Shown in pieces: positions 18,035 through 26,136 of a stretch of 64,000 nucleotides of DNA; positions within the stretch are counted from its first letter, which is position 1, and each line of letters opens with the position of its first letter. The DNA is taken from positions 186,001-250,000 of the forward strand of contig CAVVCH010000061.1 of the NCBI GenBank assembly GCA_963746605.1. The letters run 5' to 3'. The stretch is from CAVQSS01 sp963746605. Its GTDB lineage: Bacteria > Desulfobacterota > RBG-13-43-22. The translations under genes were made by a program, and so were the position numbers. The notes below the pieces were generated by a model, which saw nothing but the letters and a program-made list of their open reading frames with translations, had not been told where the DNA came from and did no database searches.

Positions 18035-18502
18035 ATGGAATCGGGACAGCAAGGCAAGGTGATCGGCTTAGACCAATTATCCCCGGCCCCGGGATCAAAA
18101 AAGAAGCCCAAGCGGGTCGGGCGGGGGCCTGGATCGGGGCACGGGCAAACGGCTACCCGGGGGATGAAGGGCCAGAAATCACGGTCTGGACCCCACATCC
18201 GACCGAGCTTTGAGGGGGGGCAGATGCCCCTGCAGCGACGTGTCCCCAAACGGGGCTTTAAACCGCTGCAAAAAATGGATTATTGCCTGGTCAACATCCG
18301 GGATTTAAAACCTTTCTCCGGCGGGGCCACGGTCGATATCCCCATTCTGTTGAAGGAGGGGGTCATCCGGCGTCTGAAAGATGGGGTGAAATTGCTGGGC
18401 CATGGTGAAATTCAAACCCCCCTGTTTATCAAGGTAACCAAATGCAGTCAGGGGGCCCGTCAAAAAATTGAGGCCGCCGGAGGCACGGTAGAGGAGATCT
18501 AA
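18035..18502 (+). CDS. rplO: Large ribosomal subunit protein uL15
   Basis: This late-assembly protein stabilises the large subunit. It has 155 residues. The glycine-rich N-terminal extension (GRGPGSGHGQTATRGMKGQK) is typical, and the C-terminal globular part ends EAAGGTVEEI. The N terminus has about eight extra residues compared with E. coli. Its TAA stop is immediately followed, with no gap, by the GTG of secY, and GAGGAG within its last codons serves as the secY ribosome-binding site. Confidence 0.97.
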   Translation: MESGQQGKVIGLDQLSPAPGSKKKPKRVGRGPGSGHGQTATRGMKGQKSRSGPHIRPSFEGGQMPLQRRVPKRGFKPLQKMDYCLVNIRDLKPFSGGATVDIPILLKEGVIRRLKDGVKLLGHGEIQTPLFIKVTKCSQGARQKIEAAGGTVEEI

Positions 18503-19813
18503 GTGCTCACCGGTTTTCAGAACATCACCAAGATCCCGGAACTGAAAAAGAAGATCTGGTTTTCTTTGGCCATGCTGGCCGTCTACCGGGTTGGAGTCCA
18601 TATTCCTTCGCCAGGGATCGACACGGTGGCCTTGGCGGCTTTTTTTAAACGAGCGCAGGGGACCCTCTTTGGCCTGTTTGATATGTTCTCCGGCGGGGCC
18701 TTGGAGCATATGTCCGTCTTCGCCCTGGGCATCATGCCCTACATCAGCGCCTCCATTATTCTGGATTTGCTGACGGTGGTCATCCCCTATCTGGAAAAGC
18801 TCAAAAAAGAGGGGGAGGCCGGTCGGAAGAAGATCACCCAGTACGCCCGCTATGGGACCGTGGTCTTGTCGATTTTTCAGGGTCTGGGCATTGCCATCGG
18901 CATGGAGAGCATGGGCAGCCCCGGCGGTGGCAGCGTGGTGATCGACCCGGGTTGGTCTTTTCGATTAATGACCATGATTACGTTGACCTCGGGAACAGCC
19001 TTTATTATGTGGCTGGGTGAGCAGATCACGGAGCGAGGGATCGGCAACGGCATCTCCTTGATCATTTTTGCCGGCATTGTCGCCCGCATGCCAACGGCGC
19101 TGTCCAACACCGGGCAGTTGGTCCGAACGGGGGAATTAAATTTTATCTTCATTATTCTCCTGATCCTGCTGATGGTGGCTGTGGTGGGGTTTATTGTGTT
19201 TGTGGAGCGCGGCCAGCGGAGGATCCCGGTACAGTATGCCAAGCGGGTGGTGGGCCGGCGGGTCTATGGGGGGCAAAGCACCCATTTGCCTTTGAAAATA
19301 AATACCTCGGGCGTCATTCCGCCGATATTTGCCTCATCGATTCTCATGTTTCCGGCCACCATTACCCAGTTCATTCAGATTCAATGGTTGAGCGGATTCG
19401 TGCGGAACTATATGGGGGTGGGTGGTTTGCTCTACTCCCTCATTTATGTAGGATTGATATTTTTCTTCTGTTATTTTTACACGGCCGTTACCTTTAACCC
19501 GGTGGATGTGGCTGAGAATATGAAGAAATACGGCGGGTATATTCCCGGGATTCGCCCGGGAAAATGGACGGCCGATTATATCGACCATGTGCTGACTCGT
19601 CTCACCTTTGGCGGGGCCTTGTACGTTTCCATCGTCTGTGTGCTGCCTACGGTGTTGATTTACCGTTTTAAAGTCCCCTTTTATTTCGGCGGGACCGCCT
19701 TACTAATCGTCGTCGGAGTGGCCATCGATACCATGGCCCAGATCGAGTCGCATATGTTGACCCGCCATTATGAAGGATTTATGAAAAAAGGCATGGGTCG
19801 CGTTAAACGGTAA
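18503..19813 (+). CDS. secY: Protein translocase subunit SecY
   Basis: This is the channel-forming subunit of the SecYEG translocon in the inner membrane. It has 436 residues with about ten hydrophobic segments. Conserved strings include YRVGVHIPSPGID near the start, LGIMPYISASII in TM2 and the cytoplasmic loop ERGQRRIPVQYAKRVVGRR. The start is GTG directly after the rplO stop, using GAGGAG inside rplO, so the two are coupled. It lies in the spc group, as in most bacteria, followed by adk. Confidence 0.98.
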   Translation: MLTGFQNITKIPELKKKIWFSLAMLAVYRVGVHIPSPGIDTVALAAFFKRAQGTLFGLFDMFSGGALEHMSVFALGIMPYISASIILDLLTVVIPYLEKLKKEGEAGRKKITQYARYGTVVLSIFQGLGIAIGMESMGSPGGGSVVIDPGWSFRLMTMITLTSGTAFIMWLGEQITERGIGNGISLIIFAGIVARMPTALSNTGQLVRTGELNFIFIILLILLMVAVVGFIVFVERGQRRIPVQYAKRVVGRRVYGGQSTHLPLKINTSGVIPPIFASSILMFPATITQFIQIQWLSGFVRNYMGVGGLLYSLIYVGLIFFFCYFYTAVTFNPVDVAENMKKYGGYIPGIRPGKWTADYIDHVLTRLTFGGALYVSIVCVLPTVLIYRFKVPFYFGGTALLIVVGVAIDTMAQIESHMLTRHYEGFMKKGMGRVKR

Positions 19814-19844
19814 TTTCTATCCAATAAAGGAGGAAAATCAGCGT

Positions 19845-20486
19845 ATGAATATGATTCTTTTAGGACCGCCGGGTGCCGGCAAAGGGACCCAGGCCAAAAT
19901 GTTGATTGAGAAGTATCAGATTCCTCAAATTTCCACAGGAGACATCCTGCGTGCGAATTTAAAAGAACGGACCCCCCTGGGACTGAAGGCCAAAGAATAC
20001 ATGGATAAAGGGCTCTTGGTTCCCGATGAAGTCGTTATTGAGATTACCCGGGAGCGGATCAAGCAACCGGACTGCCAAAAGGGGTATATCCTGGACGGCT
20101 TCCCCCGGACCGTGGCCCAAGCCCAGGCCTTGGATAAAGTGCTGGCGGACATGAATTCCCAGATCGATCATGTAATTTCCGTGGAGGTGGATCAGAACGA
20201 ATTGCTGAAGCGGCTGACGGGTCGCCGGACCTGTCGACAATGCGGCGCCATGTACCACGTCATTTTTAACCCTTCGCTGAATAAAGATATCTGTGACAAG
20301 TGCCAGGGAGAACTCTATCTGCGGGATGACGATAATGAGGACACGGTGCGCAATCGTCTGGAAGTCTATGATTCCCAGACTTTTCCTCTGATCCAATATT
20401 ATCAGCAAAAGGGATTGGTTCGCAAGATCGAGGGGATAGGCAGCATCCAGCAGATATTTGAACGGATCGTCCAGGCCTTATCCTAG
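19845..20486 (+). CDS. adk: Adenylate kinase, zinc-LID form
   Basis: This enzyme interconverts ATP plus AMP with two ADP in the cytoplasm. It has 213 residues. The P-loop GPPGAGKGT is at residues 7-15, and the LID domain carries four cysteines, C130, C133, C150 and C153, that should bind zinc, as in many Gram-positive and deltaproteobacterial enzymes. AAAGGAGGAAAA precedes the ATG. The secY-adk-map order is a common spc-operon arrangement, and map starts 3 bp after the stop. Confidence 0.98.
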   Translation: MNMILLGPPGAGKGTQAKMLIEKYQIPQISTGDILRANLKERTPLGLKAKEYMDKGLLVPDEVVIEITRERIKQPDCQKGYILDGFPRTVAQAQALDKVLADMNSQIDHVISVEVDQNELLKRLTGRRTCRQCGAMYHVIFNPSLNKDICDKCQGELYLRDDDNEDTVRNRLEVYDSQTFPLIQYYQQKGLVRKIEGIGSIQQIFERIVQALS

Positions 20487-20489
20487 AGG

Positions 20490-21263
20490 ATGGGGATGAT
20501 TGTCATCAGATCTCCCTGGGAACTGGAACGGCTGGCCGTCTCGGGGAGGGTGGTGGCTGAAATACTGGAGGTTGTCAAGGAACGATTGGTGCCGGGGGTA
20601 ACCACCCAAGAGTTGGACGAATTGGCAATACGGCACTGTATCAAAAAAAAGGTGACGCCGGCCTTTAAAGGGTATCACGGATATCCTTATGGCTTGTGTG
20701 TCTCCGTAAATGAAGAGGTGGTCCATGGCTTTCCCTCAGGCCGCAAAGTGGCGTCCGGGGATATCGTCAGCATCGACTTCGGGGTCTGTTGCGAGGGCTA
20801 CTACGGCGATGCGGCCTTGACCGTGGCTGTCGGAGCAGTATCTCCGGGGGCCGAAAAGCTTATTCGAGTGACTCGCGAGGCTTTGTTTCTCGGTTTGGAG
20901 CGGGTTAAGGCCGGCAATCGGTTGGGGGATGTCTCGGAGGCCATTCAAACGCACGTGGAAAGCGAAGGGTTCTCTGTGGTCCGTCATTTTGTGGGACACG
21001 GGATTGGAAAGGCCCTGCACGAAGATCCGCAGATCCCGAATTTCGGCCATGCCGGTCGAGGCCCGATCTTGAAGCCGGGGATGGTCCTGGCCATAGAACC
21101 CATGGTCAATGCCGGCGGATTTGACGTGGAGATCCTTTCCGACGGCTGGACCGCGGTGACCAAGGATCGCAGCTTATCGGCCCATTTTGAGCATACGGTG
21201 GCCGTAACCGAGAACGGCTGCCGGATCCTAAGTGAGTCGGAATCCCAGAACCGACTTTTTTGA
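20490..21263 (+). CDS. map: Methionine aminopeptidase, type I
   Basis: This enzyme removes the initiator methionine from nascent proteins. It has 257 residues. The five metal ligands of the pita-bread fold are visible at D96, D107, H170, E203 and E234, in SIDFG, GDAALT, VGHGIG, IEPMVN and HFEHTVA. The start is ATG at 20490, with a second possible ATG at 20496; AGAGGATGG lies upstream. The stop overlaps the infA leader. Confidence 0.98.
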   Translation: MGMIVIRSPWELERLAVSGRVVAEILEVVKERLVPGVTTQELDELAIRHCIKKKVTPAFKGYHGYPYGLCVSVNEEVVHGFPSGRKVASGDIVSIDFGVCCEGYYGDAALTVAVGAVSPGAEKLIRVTREALFLGLERVKAGNRLGDVSEAIQTHVESEGFSVVRHFVGHGIGKALHEDPQIPNFGHAGRGPILKPGMVLAIEPMVNAGGFDVEILSDGWTAVTKDRSLSAHFEHTVAVTENGCRILSESESQNRLF

Positions 21264-21271
21264 AGGAGATT

Positions 21272-21490
21272 ATGGCGAAAGAAGAGGCCATTGAAGTCGA
21301 GGGTACGGTAGTTGAAACCCTGCCCAATGCCATGTTCCGGGTGGAATTGCCCAACGGGCACCGGGTCTTGGCCCATATCTCGGGGAAGATGCGAATGCAC
21401 TTTATCAAGATTCTTCCAGGAGACAGGGTCACGGTCGGGGTCTCCCCTTATGATTTTAACCGGGGTCGGATTATCTACCGTTCCAAATAA
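21272..21490 (+). CDS. infA: Translation initiation factor IF-1
   Basis: This OB-fold factor occupies the A site during initiation. It has 72 residues from ATG 21272 (MAKEEAIEVEG), the standard IF-1 length. The frame is open to a TTG at 21260, but that would place AAGGAG inside the gene and add four non-family residues. GGAG at 21265-21268 is only 3 bp from the ATG, a rather short spacing. It is flanked by map and rpmJ as usual. Confidence 0.97.
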   Translation: MAKEEAIEVEGTVVETLPNAMFRVELPNGHRVLAHISGKMRMHFIKILPGDRVTVGVSPYDFNRGRIIYRSK

Positions 21491-21517
21491 CCTAACACCA
21501 CTACCCACGAGGAAAAC

Positions 21518-21631
21518 ATGAAGGTTAAAGCGTCCGTAAAAAAAATCTGTTCCAAATGCAAAATCATCCAGCGTAAAGGCGTGGTCCGGGTGATTTGCGA
21601 CAATCCCAAGCATAAGCAGCGCCAAGGATAA
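21518..21631 (+). CDS. rpmJ: Large ribosomal subunit protein bL36
   Basis: This smallest large-subunit protein has 37 residues, starts MKVKASVKKICSKCK and ends KHKQRQG. The zinc ligands C11, C14, C27 and H32 are all present, so it is the zinc-binding (C+) form. CGAGGAAAAC precedes the ATG. It lies between infA and rpsM, its standard place. It is easily missed because of its length. Confidence 0.97.
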   Translation: MKVKASVKKICSKCKIIQRKGVVRVICDNPKHKQRQG

Positions 21632-21645
21632 AGGGGGAAAGCCAA

Positions 21646-22017
21646 TTGGCCAGAATAGCCGGAATTGATTTGCCTAAGAATAAAAGGATCGAAGTGGCCT
21701 TGACCTATATCTATGGAATAGGCCGATCCGTATCACGTAAAATATTAACCGATGCGCAGGTACCGCCGGATATCAAAACCGACCGGCTATCGGAAGCCCA
21801 GGTGACCAGCATCCGCAAGGTAGTGGATGCGGACTATCAGGTGGAGGGCGATCTGCGCCGGGAAGTCTCCATGAGCATCAAACGGCTTATGGATCTCGGA
21901 ACCTATCGGGGGCTAAGGCACCGGAAGTCCCTACCCGTGAACGGACAAAGGACCCATACCAACGCCCGGACCCGCAAGGGCCCGCGCCGAACCTTAGCGG
22001 GCAAAAAGAAGAAATAA
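21646..22017 (+). CDS. rpsM: Small ribosomal subunit protein uS13
   Basis: This 30S head protein has a tail that touches the P-site tRNA. It has 123 residues, with MARIAGIDLPKNKRIEVALT at the start, TYIYGIGRS, and the basic tail RGPRRTLAGKKKK. The start is TTG at 21646 after AGGGGGAAAG, and the conserved MARIAG N terminus leaves no other choice. It is the first gene of the alpha group. Confidence 0.97.
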   Translation: MARIAGIDLPKNKRIEVALTYIYGIGRSVSRKILTDAQVPPDIKTDRLSEAQVTSIRKVVDADYQVEGDLRREVSMSIKRLMDLGTYRGLRHRKSLPVNGQRTHTNARTRKGPRRTLAGKKKK

Positions 22018-22033
22018 CGATCGGGGGAATCGC

Positions 22034-22429
22034 ATGGCCAAGGAAGTCAAAAAGACTGTCAAGAAGAAGAAAGAGAAGAAGAACATCCCCATGGGCATCG
22101 CCCATATCCAATCCACCTTTAATAATACCATCGTGACCATTACCGATCCGATAGGGAACGTGGTGTCTTGGGCCAGTGCCGGGACCAAGGGTTTTAAGGG
22201 CTCCCGTAAAAGCACCCCCTTTGCGGCGCAGTTGGCAGCGGAAGAGGCGGCCAAAAGGGCCATGGAAAATGGGATGCGAACCATCGACGTTTTTGTTAAG
22301 GGACCGGGCGCGGGTCGGGAAGCGGCCTTACGGGCGTTGCAGGCCGCCGGCTTCACGGTTCAACTGATTCGGGATGTGACCCCTATCCCCCATAACGGAT
22401 GCCGCCCGCCCAAACGGCGGCGGGTATAA
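22034..22429 (+). CDS. rpsK: Small ribosomal subunit protein uS11
   Basis: This platform protein is near the Shine-Dalgarno helix. It has 131 residues. The diagnostic strings are GIAHIQSTFNNTIVTITD, SWASAGTKGFKGSRKSTP and the C-terminal PHNGCRPPKRRRV. The lysine-rich N-terminal tail (KKTVKKKKEKK) is typical in type. CGGGGGAAT precedes the ATG. Confidence 0.98.
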   Translation: MAKEVKKTVKKKKEKKNIPMGIAHIQSTFNNTIVTITDPIGNVVSWASAGTKGFKGSRKSTPFAAQLAAEEAAKRAMENGMRTIDVFVKGPGAGREAALRALQAAGFTVQLIRDVTPIPHNGCRPPKRRRV

Positions 22430-22468
22430 CCAGTATTATGAATCGAATAAGCCTTAAGGAGGAAGAGG

Positions 22469-23095
22469 TTGGCCAGATATAGGGATTCGGTCTGTCGGTT
22501 ATGCCGCAGAGAAAATATGAAGTTGTTTCTGAAAGGGGACCGTTGTTATTCCGATAAGTGCGCCATCGAGCGACGGAATTATCCGCCCGGGCAGCATGGA
22601 CAGGGCCGGAGCAAGCACTCCGAATACGCCGTTCAATTGCGGGAGAAGCAAAAGGTCAAGTGGATGTACGGTTTACTGGAAAATCAATTCCGGGGGACCT
22701 TTAAACACGCGGAGCGGATGAAGGGTATTACCGGAACCAACCTGTTGGTCCTTTTGGAGCGCAGACTGGATAACACCGTATACCGCTTGGGGTTCAGCAA
22801 TTCCCGAAGTCAGGCCCGTCATTTGGTTCGGCACCAGCATTTCCTGGTCAACGGTCGAAAGACCGATATCCCTTCGTATCAAATCCGAATGGGCGATACC
22901 ATTACGGTCAGGGAAAAAAGCCGGGGGATCGCCTCGATCCTGGAATCCATGGAAGCGGTGGCCCGTCGAGGGGTTCCGCAATGGCTGGAATTGGATAAGG
23001 CCAGTTTCGCCGGTACGGTTAAATCCTACCCGGAACGGGAAGAGTTAACCTCCCCCATCCAAGAGCAGTTGATTGTCGAACTCTATTCCAAGTAG
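22469..23095 (+). CDS. rpsD: Small ribosomal subunit protein uS4, zinc-binding type
   Basis: This 16S rRNA assembly initiator often represses the alpha operon translationally. It has 208 residues. The N-terminal zinc-knuckle cysteines C9, C12, C26 and C31 are all present. An S4 RNA-binding domain follows (LERRLDNTVYRLGFSNSRSQ). The start is TTG at 22469 after the strong AAGGAGGAAG, and no ATG fits. It lies between rpsK and rpoA. Confidence 0.97.
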   Translation: MARYRDSVCRLCRRENMKLFLKGDRCYSDKCAIERRNYPPGQHGQGRSKHSEYAVQLREKQKVKWMYGLLENQFRGTFKHAERMKGITGTNLLVLLERRLDNTVYRLGFSNSRSQARHLVRHQHFLVNGRKTDIPSYQIRMGDTITVREKSRGIASILESMEAVARRGVPQWLELDKASFAGTVKSYPEREELTSPIQEQLIVELYSK

Positions 23096-23131
23096 TTATT
23101 AACCTTACCCGAAAGGGAATAAGGAGAGTCA

Positions 23132-24148
23132 ATGCAGCGTAACTGGAGAGAATTGATAAGGCCAAAAAAGCTGGAAGTGGATCCCGAAGACCATAGCCGG
23201 TTCTATGGCAAATTTGTCTGCGAACCCCTGGAACGGGGGTACGGAGTGACCATCGGGAATTCCCTGCGGCGGGTGTTGATCTCGTCACTCCAGGGGGCGG
23301 CCATCGTCTCGGCTAAAATCGAAGGCGTATTGCACGAGTTCTCCACCATCCCCGGTGTGGTGGAAGATGTGACCGATATTGTTTTAAATCTCAAAGAGGT
23401 GCGTTGTAAGCTGCGGGGCGAAGAGCCTCGGACGATTAAGATCAATAAGAGCGGCGAGGGCCTGGTCAAGGCCAAGGATATCGTGACCGATCCTCAGGTA
23501 GAGATTTTGAATCCGGAGCAACATATCGCCACCCTGTCAATCGACGGGCATTTCAAGGCCGAGATGCAGGTCCGACCGGGAAAAGGCTATGTTCCGTCCG
23601 AGCGGAATAAGACGGAAGAGGCCCCGGTGGGGACGATTTTCCTGGACGCCGCCTTCTCTCCGATCGTCAAAGTGAATTATGTGGTCAGTAACGCCCGGGT
23701 CGGCCAGATAACCGATTATGATAAATTGACCATAGAAATCTGGACCGATGGCAGTATCACCCCGGAAGACGCTATTGCCGTGGCTGCCAAGATTCTCAAG
23801 GAACAATTGAGTATTTTTATCAATTTTGAAGAGGAAAAAGAAGAACCGAGCGGCGAAGATGAAAAGCCTGCTGAGGAGCAAATTAACTCCAATTTGTATA
23901 AAAGTGTCGAGGAGCTGGAGCTTTCGGTTCGTTCGGCAAACTGCCTGAAAAACGCGCATATTCGGTATATCTGGGAACTGGTCCAGAAAACGGAATCCGA
24001 GATGCTGAAAACCAAGAATTTCGGGCGTAAATCCTTAAATGAAATCAAAGCCATCCTGGAAGAAATGGGGCTGAATCTGGGCATAAAAATTGACGGCTTT
24101 ATGCCTCCACCCGTGGAAGAGATCAAGGAAGAAGAACATGCGACATAA
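23132..24148 (+). CDS. rpoA: RNA polymerase alpha subunit
   Basis: This is the assembly platform of RNA polymerase and the upstream promoter contact. It has 338 residues. The N-terminal domain includes GYGVTIGNSLRRVLISSLQG. An acidic linker (FEEEKEEPSGEDEKPAEE) follows, and the C-terminal domain with SVRSANCLKNAHIRYIWEL and FGRKSLNEIKAIL binds UP elements. ATAAGGAGAG precedes the ATG. The last 11 bp overlap the start of rplQ. Confidence 0.98.
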   Translation: MQRNWRELIRPKKLEVDPEDHSRFYGKFVCEPLERGYGVTIGNSLRRVLISSLQGAAIVSAKIEGVLHEFSTIPGVVEDVTDIVLNLKEVRCKLRGEEPRTIKINKSGEGLVKAKDIVTDPQVEILNPEQHIATLSIDGHFKAEMQVRPGKGYVPSERNKTEEAPVGTIFLDAAFSPIVKVNYVVSNARVGQITDYDKLTIEIWTDGSITPEDAIAVAAKILKEQLSIFINFEEEKEEPSGEDEKPAEEQINSNLYKSVEELELSVRSANCLKNAHIRYIWELVQKTESEMLKTKNFGRKSLNEIKAILEEMGLNLGIKIDGFMPPPVEEIKEEEHAT

Positions 24149-24608
24149 TTGTGCCGGAAGAAAATTGGGCCGAACCAGCAGTCACCGGTTGGCCATGATG
24201 CGTAATATGGTTACCTCTCTCATTGAGCATGAGCGCCTCGAAACCACTTCGGCCAAGGCCAAAGAACTTCGCCTGGAAGCGGAAAAAATGATCACCCTGG
24301 CCAAAAAAGGGGATCTCCATGCCCGTCGCCAGGCGTTAGCCTTTATCCGGGATAAGGATGTGGTGCACAAGCTGTTTGATGAGATCAAGAATCGTTATCT
24401 GGATCGTAACGGCGGTTACACCAAAATCAGCAAATTGCGCTATCGCCGTGGGGACGCCGCCCCCATTTCGGTCATCGAATTGGTCGACCGGGTGGAGGAA
24501 AAGAAGACCAAAAAGAAAAAGGGCAAGGCCCAGGAAGCGTTGGATAAGGTCAAAGGTCTTATGTCCAAGGACAAGGAACCCAAGGCAGAAGGCGAAAAAT
24601 CCGATTGA
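24138..24608 (+). CDS. rplQ: Large ribosomal subunit protein bL17
   Basis: This protein is near the tunnel exit and ends the alpha operon. It has 156 residues from ATG 24138 (MRHNCAGRKLGRTSSHR), overlapping the end of rpoA by 11 bp. The frame is open further up but only within rpoA. Conserved strings are NMVTSLIEHERLETTSAKAKEL and the C-domain YTKISKLRYRRGDAAP. The product has a lysine- and glutamate-rich tail of about 35 residues not found in E. coli. A terminator hairpin follows 21 bp after the stop. Confidence 0.97.
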   Translation: MRHNCAGRKLGRTSSHRLAMMRNMVTSLIEHERLETTSAKAKELRLEAEKMITLAKKGDLHARRQALAFIRDKDVVHKLFDEIKNRYLDRNGGYTKISKLRYRRGDAAPISVIELVDRVEEKKTKKKKGKAQEALDKVKGLMSKDKEPKAEGEKSD

Positions 24609-24628
24609 AAAATGAACATCGAACATCG

Positions 24629-24691
24629 AACGTCCAACATTGAATGAAAAGGCAATAGATCCAAGTTCAATGTTGGGCGTTTGTTTTTTTT
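24629..24691 (+). terminator. Rho-independent terminator after rplQ
   Basis: A 16-base left arm at 24629-24644 pairs with 24666-24681 with one G-T wobble, around a 21-base loop. It is followed by TGTTTTTTT to 24690. It closes the rpsL-rplQ block. The left flank repeats GAACATC units (24615-24630), a pattern often seen in dispersed intergenic repeats. The T-run lies only about 15 bp ahead of the next gene start. Confidence 0.8.
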
Positions 24692-24704
24692 AGTAACCCA
24701 TCCA

Positions 24705-25430
24705 ATGGAACCCGCATCCGAGGCCCCGGATGATGCCCGCGTCCGCCAAGTCCGCCGGATCTTTTCCACCATTACCGATCGATATGATTTCCTCAACCAT
24801 TTCCTGAGCGCCGGCCGGGATATTTACTGGCGGCGGTTTCTGGTTCGCAAACTTTCTTTCTTTAAGACCAGACGCCTGCTGGACCTGGCCACCGGGACCG
24901 GAGACGTGGCCATTGAGGCGGTTCAACACCACGGTCCAATCCAGACATTCGCTCTGGATTTCGCCGGGCCCATGCTGGCTGCGGCTCGCCCCAAGATCGT
25001 CGAACGGGGACTTTCGGGGAGAATTCATCTTCTCCAGGGCGATGCCCTCGAAATCCCCTTTCCCGATGAAAGCTTTGATGCCGTCACGGTGGCCTTCGGC
25101 ATCCGGAATATGCCGGATCGCGCCCGGGTAATCCAGGAAATGCACCGAGTCCTGGTCCCCGGTGGCGGTTTGTATATTTTGGAGTTCACCACCCCCCAAG
25201 GCAGATTTTTTCGTAGCCTCTATTTTTTTTATTTAAACCGGTTCCTCCCCCGCCTGGCCCGCTGGTTTACCCAGAACCCGGAGGCCTACCAGTACCTGGC
25301 CGAATCGATCATGAAATTTCCCTATCCGGATGATTTCGTCCGGGAGATCCGGCAGGCCGCCTTTCTGGAAGTGCGGAAGTTCCCCTTGACCGGGGGGATT
25401 ACTTACTTATATGAGGGCCGAAAGCTTTAA
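24705..25430 (+). CDS. menG: Demethylmenaquinone/ubiquinone C-methyltransferase
   Basis: This class I SAM methyltransferase performs the C-methylation in menaquinone or ubiquinone synthesis. It has 241 residues from ATG 24705. Motif I is LDLATGTGDVA, followed by a GDALEIPF segment, AFGIRNMPDR and FTTPQGRFFRSLY, all UbiE/MenG hallmarks. In an anaerobe-like lineage menaquinone is the likelier product, but the sequence alone does not decide. No good Shine-Dalgarno precedes the start. An ORF extension to 24681 would run into the terminator and is not favoured. It is a single gene directly behind the ribosomal terminator. Confidence 0.88.
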   Translation: MEPASEAPDDARVRQVRRIFSTITDRYDFLNHFLSAGRDIYWRRFLVRKLSFFKTRRLLDLATGTGDVAIEAVQHHGPIQTFALDFAGPMLAAARPKIVERGLSGRIHLLQGDALEIPFPDESFDAVTVAFGIRNMPDRARVIQEMHRVLVPGGGLYILEFTTPQGRFFRSLYFFYLNRFLPRLARWFTQNPEAYQYLAESIMKFPYPDDFVREIRQAAFLEVRKFPLTGGITYLYEGRKL

Positions 25431-25559
25431 ATTAGCGTGGGTGTCAATGTATCTCTTGGTTGTTTCTTGCCATTCGACCGCTATTCTACTAATATGAGTT
25501 GAACTTCCGGACCGGAGGCGGGGTTAAATTATATCTTCGTATTGTTTTTAGGGGGAATT

Positions 25560-26013
25560 ATGCGCTATTCCACGGCCCGGATGGGCCGTATTTTTGTTAT
25601 CAGGCTGGAAGACGGGGAGATCCTGCACGAAACGATCGAGCGGTTCGCCGAGGAGCAAGGGATCCGCGCGGGGGCCTTGATTGTTGTGGGCGGCGCCGAT
25701 GAAGGGAGCAAACTAGTAGTGGGGCCGGAAAAGGGCAGGGCCCTGCCGGTGAATCCCCTGACCCATGTCCTGGACCGGCGTCCATGAAATTGCCGGCACC
25801 GGGACACTCTTCCCGGATGAGGAAGGGAAACCGGTGCTGCACCTACATATCGCCTCCGGACGGGAGGAGGCCACGGTGACGGGCTGCGTCCGAACCGGAG
25901 TAAAGATCTGGCATATCGGCGAAGTCATTTTGTTTGAGCTGACCGACACCCCGGCCATGCGTAAGGTGGATCCCCGACTGGGATTCAAGCTGCTTTGCCC
26001 GGAAGGAGAATAA
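25560..26013 (+). pseudogene. PPC/DUF296-domain DNA-binding-like protein, frameshifted
   Basis: Two overlapping frames together read as one PPC (DUF296) domain protein of about 150 residues, a trimeric fold found in plant AT-hook proteins and in bacterial proteins of unclear role. The first frame (start ATG 25560) runs to VNPLTHVLD, and the second continues GVHEIAGTGTLFPDEEGKP with the metal-site-like HLHIASGR and GEVILFEL. The break is near 25775-25778 (GACCGGC), where removal of one base restores the family sequence. The result is a gene decayed by one base or a sequence error. GGGGGAAT precedes the start. Confidence 0.7.
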
Positions 26014-26030
26014 TAAAATAAGGAGGAGTA

Positions 26031-26113
26031 CTGGAGTATTGGAGTAATGGAGTGATGGAAATAGCTGGCTTTGGTTTTGACCAATTTGCTCCAATACTCC
26101 AGGTCCCCATTAC
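26031..26113. repeat. Inverted repeat upstream of lepA
   Basis: CTGGAGTATTGGAG at 26031-26044 is a perfect reverse complement of 26089-26102, and the adjoining GGAGTAATGG at 26041-26050 recurs inverted in 26107-26116. The motif is built from related TGGAGTA(AT)TGG units. A similar element lies on the other side of lepA at 28020-28100. It leaves only about 20 bp before the lepA start and could form a hairpin in the leader. Confidence 0.6.
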
Positions 26114-26136
26114 TCCGTCTTTTCACTACCAAGCTT

